From: Planctomycetota bacterium
GTDB lineage: Bacteria; Planctomycetota; Uabimicrobiia; Uabimicrobiales; Uabimicrobiaceae
Direction of reading: 5' to 3'
DNA: 36,038 nt
Assembly: GCA_029260735.1 (NCBI GenBank)
Contig: JAJDCR010000071.1
Coordinates: 1 to 36,038, forward strand
The stretch's first letter is position 1. Each line of letters starts with the position of its first letter. Below are positions 25,371 through 31,991 of this stretch, one piece after another. The notes below the pieces were generated by a model. The model searched no databases, was not told where the DNA came from, and saw only the letters and a list, made by a program, of their open reading frames with translations. A program made the position numbers and the translations under genes.

Positions 25371-25880
25371 TTATTTAGAGCTTGCCCCTCCCTTTTTCTG
25401 CCCATCACACTTAAAGCTGTTAACACAGGCCTTTAATTTACCAGAGACCTTACTCCACTGCGACTCAGTAGCGGTTGCTGTTACGAGATAAACCTTCCCC
25501 TCTACTTTTACTGCCTTAGCATACCAGTGCATAGCACTTCCTTGTAAAACACCTGCATACTCCCAAAGCACACTTGTTTTTCCTATTTTTTCACTGACAA
25601 TATTCAACTTGAATGACTTAAACTGACTACCAGACAACTTGGCATACTCTTGAATAGTCCCGCCATACATTTGAATTTGAATATTGACGTTGGGAGAAAA
25701 ACCTTCTGACGGAGGCAAGAGCATCGCCAGAACCTGGTAGGACATATTGCTGCTTTTTCCCTCTAGAGGAGCAATAGAAAATCCATTTTTCTTAAAATGC
25801 AACTTAGCTTCTGTTTCATCAGCAACTAGATAGGGGAATGTAAAAGCTACGAGCAGAAAAAGTATAGTGAGTTTTTTCAT
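25371..25880 (-). CDS. small secreted protein, PsbP/DcrB-like
   Basis: The product is 169 aa with a signal peptide (MKKLTILFLLVAFTFPYLVA). The mature part has the order of strands and helices seen in PsbP/DcrB (DUF1795-type) proteins: GFSIAPLEGK, a long strand with NVNIQIQMYG, the helix TIQEYAKLS, WEYAGVLQGSAMHWYAKAV, VYLVTATA and a final helix W..VSGKLKACVNSFK. Two cysteines near the C-terminus (ACVNSFKC) could form a short disulfide loop. Function is unknown, and the family assignment rests only on the pattern. It lies in tandem behind a PEP-CTERM gene with 30 bp between them, so the two may be co-transcribed. Confidence 0.7.
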   Translation of the reverse strand: MKKLTILFLLVAFTFPYLVADETEAKLHFKKNGFSIAPLEGKSSNMSYQVLAMLLPPSEGFSPNVNIQIQMYGGTIQEYAKLSGSQFKSFKLNIVSEKIGKTSVLWEYAGVLQGSAMHWYAKAVKVEGKVYLVTATATESQWSKVSGKLKACVNSFKCDGQKKGGASSK

Positions 25881-25910
25881 AGAAATTCCTTTCGCCTGAA
25901 GATTTAAGCT

Positions 25911-26531
25911 TCATTTTTTTAAAGAGAAAAAGTTAGCTCCAAATCCAACAGTAAGGAGTAAGAGTAAGAAGCTACTTGGCTCTGGAACTGCTGAAGGAAC
26001 ATTTTCTTCCGTCAAAATAACAACATTATCAAAAAAAGCATTGAATTGCCCTGAGGAAGCATTCGTTGTATGCATTCCCAAGCTAAGAGTATGAGTCCCT
26101 GCGCTCAGTCCAATATTAAAAGAACGGTTTTCAAAAACAGTGATGTTCTTTCGTACTTGCAATACATTATCGACAAGAACATCATAAGATATCGTACATC
26201 CGCCACAAATCGCACTACTGGCATCCATATCTATAGTGTAAGTTCCTGTCACGGGTGCAAAAAAATCATGCTCCGCGCGCACAACAAGATTAGTTCCTCC
26301 CGGAGGAGCAATGAGAAATGTATTCAAAGAAAGACCCGAGACGACAAAGTTGCTACTTGCCTCAATAGCAGAAGTTGAGCCATAGTTTGTTGACTTAGTC
26401 CAGTCGCTTATATCCCCATCATCAAAATTATCTGAAAAAATCACGGTTGTCGCAAAGAGGCAAGGAGTACTTGCCAAAATAAGACAAAGAAAAACTAACC
26501 CAACTGCTCTATTAAAAAATTGTTTTTTCAT
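25911..26531 (-). CDS. PEP-CTERM surface protein, beta-sandwich type
   Basis: The product is 206 aa. The signal peptide is MKKQFFNRAVGLVFLCLILA to about residue 27 (CLFA). The mature domain starts TTVIFSDNFDDGDISDW, a common opening for jelly-roll/carbohydrate-binding-like domains, and continues with short strands including GTYTIDMDAS and GTHTLSLGMH. The CGGC pair could form a disulfide. The tail is AVPEPSSFLLLLL... ending SLKK, a canonical PEP-CTERM. It heads a probable two-gene minus-strand unit with the PsbP/DcrB-like gene. Confidence 0.85.
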   Translation of the reverse strand: MKKQFFNRAVGLVFLCLILASTPCLFATTVIFSDNFDDGDISDWTKSTNYGSTSAIEASSNFVVSGLSLNTFLIAPPGGTNLVVRAEHDFFAPVTGTYTIDMDASSAICGGCTISYDVLVDNVLQVRKNITVFENRSFNIGLSAGTHTLSLGMHTTNASSGQFNAFFDNVVILTEENVPSAVPEPSSFLLLLLTVGFGANFFSLKK

Positions 26532-26716
26532 GTTATTTCCCTTTCCATCGTTAGATCAAACATGTTTCTGTCTATCTTAAAAAGATGTTTTTATGTATTA
26601 GAGTAATTATATCTCAATATCTCCCAAATGGAAAGTCGAGTTTTTGTTTATTTTTATTTTTTTCAACTAGGGCACGTCTTTAGAGTTCTCTGGATGTCTG
26701 TAAAAATCAGATTATC

Positions 26717-26761
26717 GAATACGTAGAAAACCCCTATTTTATCGGGGTTTCCTACGTATTC
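26717..26761. repeat. 45-bp hairpin (18-bp arms, one mismatch)
   Basis: GAATACGTAGAAAACCCC (26717-26734) pairs with 26744-26761 at 17 of 18 positions around a 9-nt loop, and the symmetry continues weakly outward (TTAT/ATAA). It lies in the 572-bp region upstream of two divergent PEP-CTERM genes, which holds no gene. Confidence 0.75.
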
Positions 26762-26835
26762 AATAACCTAACGTAATGATGTATAACGATCACACAAACC
26801 CTTAAATTTTAAAATGCCAAATTTTCGTTTTGCAA

Positions 26836-26899
26836 ATTATGTGTATAAAAGTAAGGGTTGAAACCCCAGGCTATAACATATTACCGCTTCGCGGTAGAA
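26836..26899. repeat. modular palindromic repeat family C, copy 1
   Basis: ATTATGTGTATAAAAGTAAGG (26836-26856) and GAAACCCCAGGCT (26860-26872) recur exactly, in inverse orientation, at 35888-35908 and 36026-36038. They are followed by a TACCGC-TTC-GCGGTA hairpin (26882-26896), whose counterpart at the right edge is CTACCGCAAAGCGGT. Confidence 0.8.
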
Positions 26900-26934
26900 A
26901 ACATATAGATGTACTTATCCTTAACTTAATGACA

Positions 26935-26964
26935 GTGATTCCCGCCTTCGAAGGCGGGAATCAC
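26935..26964. repeat. 30-bp perfect palindrome
   Basis: GTGATTCCCGCCTTC (26935-26949) is followed directly by its exact reverse complement. It is GC-rich within a very AT-rich spacer, 140 bp upstream of the 27104 gene. There is no adjacent U-tract, so it is not a classical terminator. Confidence 0.85.
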
Positions 26965-27103
26965 ATTAGGTGACCGAAGTTATGATCAAGACCGTTTTAA
27001 ATTATTTCTAATTTTTAAAAAAGTTTCTTTGAATATTAGCAATAATATGCGTAAACTATAATATCTACCTTACAAAAAAACTTGTTTTTATTCAGGATAA
27101 AAT

Positions 27104-27709
27104 ATGTATAAGATTCTTTTTCTACTCATTATTTCTTTACTTATGCCCATCTCTCTTTGCGCTGTCACGATTACCTTCTCTGACTTTGCTTCTTTTAATG
27201 CAGCAACCGGAGGAAGTGCAAGCTTAGTTGAGGATTTTGAATCTATTCCCAACGGGGCACGATTTTCTTCTTTTTCTCAAAATGGTATTACCTACCAAGC
27301 TTTAAGCGCTAACTTAGCCATTGGGAGATTTCGCACCGATGTTAATCCAAGTAACATTGTTGTCGCCGATGGAAATGAAAACTATCAACTTTCCTTTCAG
27401 TCAGGAGTTACCGCAGTTGGTTTCAATACTATTATGAACAGTTTAGGCCCTGCGACTGTTCAAGTTTTTGGAAATAGCGGATCTTTAGGATCTTTTCTTC
27501 ATAACCATGCCAGCACTCAGCAAGGCTTTTTTGGAGTCACCGCAAGCGAAGACATTACCAGTGTTATCTGGACTTCCAATGGGGGAGGTTCTGTCGACGA
27601 AGGAATCGATAATGTCTTTTTAGGCACATCTACTATTCCAGAACCCACAACCCCAGTTATGGCTTTACTTGCAATAACCCTACTTTATGTTCGTAAGAGC
27701 AACAAATAA
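27104..27709 (+). CDS. PEP-CTERM surface protein
   Basis: The product is 201 aa. The signal peptide is MYKILFLLIISLLMPISLCA. The mature domain begins VTITFSDFASFNAATGG and has an EDFESIPNG motif, a start typical of beta-sandwich PEP-CTERM ectodomains, and is rich in Asn/Ser/Gly. The tail is TIPEPTTPVMALLAITLLYV followed by RKSNK, a canonical PEP motif plus membrane segment and basic end. No catalytic residues are recognised. A TATAAT lies at 27057-27062, about 45 bp upstream, but no well-spaced -35 accompanies it. It is transcribed divergently from the PEP-CTERM gene at 26531 across the palindrome-rich spacer. Confidence 0.83.
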   Translation: MYKILFLLIISLLMPISLCAVTITFSDFASFNAATGGSASLVEDFESIPNGARFSSFSQNGITYQALSANLAIGRFRTDVNPSNIVVADGNENYQLSFQSGVTAVGFNTIMNSLGPATVQVFGNSGSLGSFLHNHASTQQGFFGVTASEDITSVIWTSNGGGSVDEGIDNVFLGTSTIPEPTTPVMALLAITLLYVRKSNK

Positions 27710-27797
27710 GCTAAAAGCTAAAAAATAAAGCAAAAGTCGCTTAACCTAAATCAAACGAGCCATGCCTCTCAAGAATCTATTTACTATGTCTAATAAT

Positions 27798-27975
27798 TAC
27801 AGAGAGAAAAAGCCCCAGCACCAAGGCATTGCTATGAGGAATAAACCACGTTCCCAGAATCCTTTTGCGGAACATAAATGATCTCCTGCTTTCCTTCTCC
27901 CATTTCAGATTGCGCCTAGAGCAAAGAAAAAAAAACACCTAGTACAGCACCTAAAAAACAGCCTTTTTCCCACAT
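27798..27975 (-). pseudogene. internally deleted relic of a paralogue of the 1269-aa envelope protein gene
   Basis: From the ATG ending at 27975 the minus strand reads MWEKGCFLGAVLGVFFSLL, then a stop (TAG where the intact gene has TGG), then AQSEMG and EIIYVPQKD. The intact protein at 35801 starts MWKKCCLWGLLLGGFFSLLWAQSELG and continues EFIYVPQKD. The relic then jumps, one frame away, to WFIPHSNALVLGLFLSV, which is the C-terminal membrane segment of the intact gene (codons near 32045-32110). About 3.6 kb of internal sequence is therefore missing and a nonsense mutation and frameshift have accumulated. The open frame running in from upstream (to 28104) is just the family B repeat reading into this relic. 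Not functional as a protein. Confidence 0.85.
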
Positions 27976-28046
27976 TTTACTTCTTCTCTTATCCATAAAA
28001 ATATCGAACCAAGAACAGACTTGCTCTATCTCTTGCCTGGATTTTT

Positions 28047-28218
28047 TTCTCCTTGGCGTCTTTGCGTCTTTGCGCCTTTGCTTGAAATTCTTTTCTTTCT
28101 TCAACTTTAAGACGTATTCAGCACCTTAAAACAAGCAAATCCAAATGTGTGTTTTTCACTCTTATTTCTCCTAGCCTTTAACTTTTTTTCGTTCCTATGT
28201 GTAAGAAGCCTGTAAGAG
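28047..28218 (+). repeat. dispersed repeat family B, copy 2
   Basis: The same unit as 8261-8418, with an additional partial duplication of the GCGTCTTTGC motif near its start. It abuts the upstream side of the gene relic and ends 115 bp before the rhodanese start. Its minus-strand translation gives a basic RRKDAKTPRRKK stretch, the kind of spurious peptide such intergenic repeats generate. Confidence 0.85.
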
Positions 28219-28332
28219 AAAAAATTTATTTAGGGCATGTCCCTATTCAAAAGTTCAGTAGAAATGTGTCCGAAGATATTCTACAATCTCTCAAGAAATA
28301 CAGTATACAGTTTTGACAAAAGGGTTTTCCAA

Positions 28333-29475
28333 ATGAAGAATTGTTTAGTTGAGCCAGCATGGTTAGATAACCAAGGCAACTTATTTTTAATAGACGCCAC
28401 ACTAAGTAAAGCGGTAAACAGTAGCGATTCTCTTTCGGAGAGAAAATATATCAAGGGCACTATTGATATTGATTTTGAGCAAGTATTTTTTGCAAAAGAA
28501 TCTAATGTTCCTCATAGTTTGCCAGAATCACATGATCTAGATAGTAGCCTAATGACATTTGACATTGATAGAGATTCCCATATTCTAGTTTACGATGCGA
28601 TAGGAAACTATTCATCGTTACGTGCATTTTTTACTTTAAAAGGCTTTGGTTACAAAAATGTGTCTGTCTTGAACGGTGGAATGATTGAATGGGAAAAACA
28701 AGGACGAGCCACAATAGACAAAGGAAAGAAGGTAAAGCCTAAAGATAACCCCAGGAATCAAGAGACAAAACCAAAGATAAAAAATTCATTCATAATTGAC
28801 AAAGAAGAATTTGAAACTCTCAGAAGCACTCCTTCCAATATAGTAATCGATGCTAGGTCAAAGAAAAGATTTTTAGGGCTAGAAGGCGAACCTAGGCCTG
28901 GAATTCGAAAAGGACATATTCCTGGTGCTATCAACATGCCTTACACAACTCTTATGGATGAGCATAGATTTAAAAAGAAAGAGTGCATGGAAGAGCTTTT
29001 CTCCGGTTTGAACATTAAAAACAACTCAAAAATTCTTGCCTATTGTGGTTCGGGTATAACGGCTTGTATTGTTGCTTTCGCAGGAAGTATTTGTGACTTA
29101 GATCTGCTCATTTATGATGGCTCTTGGGCCCAGTGGGGTCTGATCAAATATCCCTGCTATGAAACAGATCATTATGAACTAGATAGCGGAGTGGAAATAC
29201 AGAAAGAGAGTCCGGATACATTTTATCTTCCCTCGGAAGAATCTCGAACAAACTTAAAGCCGGGAGATCTTGTTAAGCTAATATTTCGTATGGAAAAATT
29301 AAGCGATCCAGAATCTCTTTCTGTCGAAAGAATGTGGGTTATGGTTAAAGAAAAAAATAAGGACTGTTATCTGGGAGTTTTGGACAATGATCCCTTTGGG
29401 GAAGTTCATCTTCAATGTGGACAGCCTGTCTGCTTTGGGCCAGAGCACGTTATTCAAATTGACGGAGAAGAATAG
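28333..29475 (+). CDS. double-rhodanese sulfurtransferase fused to a DUF2314-like domain
   Basis: The product is 380 aa. The ATG at 28333 is preferred: it follows AAAAGGG and puts CLVEPAWLDNQGNLFLIDA at the N-terminus as in tandem rhodaneses. The open frame starts 32 codons earlier inside repeat-like sequence. The first rhodanese domain (about 1-135) lacks a catalytic Cys (VYDAIGNYSS). The second (about 155-290) has the active loop YCGSGITAC, of the 3-mercaptopyruvate sulfurtransferase type CGSGxTA. The last ~75 residues read LKPGDLVKLIFRME...RMWVMV...YLGVLDNDP...VCFGPEHVIQI, matching the DUF2314/YegJ-like pattern. The expected role is sulfane-sulfur transfer. The role of the extra domain is unknown. 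There is no signal peptide. Confidence 0.85.
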   Translation: MKNCLVEPAWLDNQGNLFLIDATLSKAVNSSDSLSERKYIKGTIDIDFEQVFFAKESNVPHSLPESHDLDSSLMTFDIDRDSHILVYDAIGNYSSLRAFFTLKGFGYKNVSVLNGGMIEWEKQGRATIDKGKKVKPKDNPRNQETKPKIKNSFIIDKEEFETLRSTPSNIVIDARSKKRFLGLEGEPRPGIRKGHIPGAINMPYTTLMDEHRFKKKECMEELFSGLNIKNNSKILAYCGSGITACIVAFAGSICDLDLLIYDGSWAQWGLIKYPCYETDHYELDSGVEIQKESPDTFYLPSEESRTNLKPGDLVKLIFRMEKLSDPESLSVERMWVMVKEKNKDCYLGVLDNDPFGEVHLQCGQPVCFGPEHVIQIDGEE

Positions 29476-29662
29476 CTTTATTAGTGTGTTAAGCAAGTTT
29501 TCCAAAATTTATATTTGAGAAAAGTAGTATTTTTCACAAACAGAAATTATATTTTCCCATCATAAAACATTGCTTTGTACAATTATTTATTATAGACTAA
29601 ATAGTAATAAGAATTGTAGCATTACAAATATAATACATGCTAAGTTTTCAGAGGTAAAATCA

Positions 29663-30634
29663 ATGAAACTAAGAATATTCGCCTTAATAAGTTTTCTATT
29701 TTTCGGTATTTCCACTTTGTCCGCCTCGACTCTCTTTATTGTTTCGGTCAACCAAAACGAGGTCTACCGCTATGATGTCGGGGAGTCTGGTAGCCCTACT
29801 TTAGAAACAACGATAACAGATCCCAGCTTAGATCGACCTTACGGTGTAGCTATTAACTCCAGTGGCGAACTCTTTGTTGTCAACCGTGGCAATGGAAGTG
29901 GAGGCGGGGGAAATGTTTCTCGTTTTCTAGATCCGACCGGAACCGCTACTCCCAACGGAGTTATCAGCGGTAGCTTTAACTTGCCACATGGTGCGGAGTT
30001 TATCGGCGATGAGCTTTTTGTCGTGAATAGCTTTGCTAACAATGTTCTGCGTTTTCAAGTAACAGGCAGCGGAGCTTCCGCCAATGGTAATATTTCGACC
30101 AGCCTAACAGGGGGCACTCCGAGAGGTGTTCTTTTTAATCCTTTTCGAAATGAGCTCCTTGTCACAGAATGCTGTGGAATCAATGAAGTCAATCGCTACT
30201 CTTTGGATGGAGGCAGTTTAAACTTTATCGGTTCCATCACCGGAGGCGGGCTGAGTAACTCTCATGGAATGGCCATCAACGCCCAGGGGGATCTTTTTGT
30301 CGCTAATGCTGGGGCAAACACTATCTCGCAATTTAGTTTTGATGCTGCGGGAGTGGCTACGAGCCAAGCCATTATCTCAGGAAATGGATTAGCGGTTCCT
30401 CTAGACTTAGCTTTCAGCCCCACCGGAGAACTTTTTGTTACCAGTGCTAGCAGCACAACCATTTCTCGCTTTACCTTTGATCCTTCTGGAAATGCCCTTG
30501 CAAATGGAACATTCAACGCTCCTAGTATAACAGCAGAGCTAGTCTTTTTTAACGAGGCTTCCATCCCTGAACCAACGACCTGGGGAATGATGTTTATCGG
30601 TTTATTTGCCTTTGTCATCAAGCAAAGGAAATGA
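29663..30634 (+). CDS. PEP-CTERM protein with beta-propeller ectodomain
   Basis: The product is 323 aa. The ATG at 29663 follows AGAGGT and begins a clean signal peptide (MKLRIFALISFLFFGISTLSAS). The frame opens 31 codons upstream without support. The ectodomain is a series of NHL/SMP-30-like repeats: GVAINSSGELFVVNRGNG, HGAEFIGDELFVVNSFANN, HGMAINAQGDLFVANAGANT and LDLAFSPTGELFVTSASS, together a 6-7-bladed propeller. The tail is SIPEPTTWGMMFIGLFAFVI plus KQRK. Such proteins are probably displayed on the envelope or in matrix. The ligand is unknown. It ends 28 bp before the SRPBCC gene, so the two may be transcribed together. Confidence 0.85.
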   Translation: MKLRIFALISFLFFGISTLSASTLFIVSVNQNEVYRYDVGESGSPTLETTITDPSLDRPYGVAINSSGELFVVNRGNGSGGGGNVSRFLDPTGTATPNGVISGSFNLPHGAEFIGDELFVVNSFANNVLRFQVTGSGASANGNISTSLTGGTPRGVLFNPFRNELLVTECCGINEVNRYSLDGGSLNFIGSITGGGLSNSHGMAINAQGDLFVANAGANTISQFSFDAAGVATSQAIISGNGLAVPLDLAFSPTGELFVTSASSTTISRFTFDPSGNALANGTFNAPSITAELVFFNEASIPEPTTWGMMFIGLFAFVIKQRK

Positions 30635-30662
30635 ATTATAGCTTTAGCAATAAGGTGGGAAA

Positions 30663-31115
30663 ATGGAAACGAGAAAGCATGTTGAAAAAATAGAATTATC
30701 TGTTCCTGCAGAGCAAGTCTTTAAGGCACTCTACACACCAAGTGCTATTCGGTCTTGGTGGGGAGCATTTTCCGCGATAGTGGTTCCTCGATTAGGAGGA
30801 GTTTGGGCCGTTTCCTGGGGAAAAGAAGAAGACGATCCTGATTTCATCGGAACAGCGAAAATAACCTCTTTTGATCCTCCTTCTCGATTCGCTATTGCTT
30901 ACGACGAGTACTACGGCAAAACTGATAAACTGCCCTTTGATGCCCAGTTTACGGTAGATTTCTCTATTGAAGATAAGGGAGAGAAATCTTGTCTTTGCGT
31001 AGCCCAAGAAGGGTTTCCAGTAGACACCGCCGCCGATGAATTTTACAGCTCTTGCAAAACAGGATGGACGGCTACTCTGGAGGCATTAAAAACTTATTTA
31101 CAAGAGAAGAGATAG
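30663..31115 (+). CDS. SRPBCC / AHSA1-like domain protein
   Basis: The product is 150 aa. It has the START-like (Bet v1) small-ligand-binding fold: KIELSVPAEQVFKALYTPSAIRSWWG at the N-terminus, with the conserved Trp-Trp, then a GGVWAVSWG turn, ITSFDPPSRFAIAYDE and a C-terminal amphipathic helix (GWTATLEALKTYLQE). This matches AHSA1-type (activator of Hsp90 ATPase homologue 1-like) bacterial SRPBCC proteins, which bind hydrophobic ligands. Individual functions are mostly unknown. AAGGTGG precedes the ATG. There is no signal peptide, so it is cytoplasmic, unlike its neighbours. Confidence 0.85.
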   Translation: METRKHVEKIELSVPAEQVFKALYTPSAIRSWWGAFSAIVVPRLGGVWAVSWGKEEDDPDFIGTAKITSFDPPSRFAIAYDEYYGKTDKLPFDAQFTVDFSIEDKGEKSCLCVAQEGFPVDTAADEFYSSCKTGWTATLEALKTYLQEKR

Positions 31116-31306
31116 TTTTCAGCTCTCTAAATTCCAGGAATTATTTTTTTCCAAATTTTCTTGGTATAGCAAGCAATCCCAAAAAATGTAAAAATCAATG
31201 ATTTTCAGAATAAAGAGTATTTTCTAGAGTATGGTAATCTCTATTTTTTTATGATAAACTACAGTCAAATAAACAACTTGGATACATATTCTATGGAGCA
31301 AAAACG

Positions 31307-31930
31307 ATGAAAAATTTGACAACTCTATTGGTATTGCTGGTTTCAGCTAGTCTTCTCCATGCCACAACCGTCAATGTACCTCTTATTTTTGATGGTTTTG
31401 TCGATAAATTTCCCGACGGGGGTCCTTTGAACAGTGCTATTACAGGAAATCCATCCTTCCCAGACAACCAAGCTCAATTTCAGTCGGGCTTTGAAGAACG
31501 AATCGTTATGGAGTTTGACCTATCAGGAGTGGTACTTGGTACAGTCTCTGCAACATTAACATTTATCGAAACAGTAGATAGTGGCCATCCTACATTTCTA
31601 AACGGCTATGTTGGCGATGGTAGTTTTACAACTACTGATTTTTTATTCAATAATCGTTTAAACAATGGTAATGTAATTAATGATGGTATCGTGAATACAA
31701 CGTCCGTGAATGTGACAACTTTCATTCAAGGATTGTTAGACAACAACGACTCGGTAGCAGGTTTTAATATTGAAGCCACTACTCTAGGAGCTCGATATTT
31801 CACACAGTCAGATGATTTTGGCGTTGCGGCTGTATTAACTCTTACAGATGCAGACGTAGTTCCAGAACCTCATTCTCTTCTATTACTTTTAGTTAGCACT
31901 ACGATGATTTTTCAGTTCCGCAAAAAATAA
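31307..31930 (+). CDS. PEP-CTERM protein, DNRLRE-like ectodomain
   Basis: The product is 207 aa with a signal peptide (MKNLTTLLVLLVSASLLHAT). The mature region resembles DNRLRE/CBM-like beta-sandwich domains: it starts with a strand VNVPLIFDGFVDKF, has EERIVMEFDLSG and the VSATLTFIE strand, a VNVTTFIQGLLDNN helix-turn, then NIEATT and FTQSDD near the end, the order seen in that family. The tail is VVPEPHSLLLLLVSTTMIF followed by QFRKK. DNRLRE-type domains are found in surface proteins with adhesive or carbohydrate-binding roles. The assignment here is by pattern only. Confidence 0.82.
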   Translation: MKNLTTLLVLLVSASLLHATTVNVPLIFDGFVDKFPDGGPLNSAITGNPSFPDNQAQFQSGFEERIVMEFDLSGVVLGTVSATLTFIETVDSGHPTFLNGYVGDGSFTTTDFLFNNRLNNGNVINDGIVNTTSVNVTTFIQGLLDNNDSVAGFNIEATTLGARYFTQSDDFGVAAVLTLTDADVVPEPHSLLLLLVSTTMIFQFRKK

Positions 31931-31991
31931 TTTTCGAACAAATTTTTCGTGTGTGAATGATAAAACCTAACGTAAACACTTAGAACTTCTC

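Noticed and set aside
26836..26964. CRISPR-like array in the repeat-rich spacer
   Set aside because: The repeats are different palindromes without regular spacing or spacers, and no cas gene is present.
27916..28104. Open minus-strand frame with a basic RRKDAKTPRRKK start leading into a hydrophobic segment
   Set aside because: The first half is translation of the dispersed repeat and the second half is the decayed start of the large envelope-protein paralogue; no ribosome site. Treated as pseudogene plus repeat.
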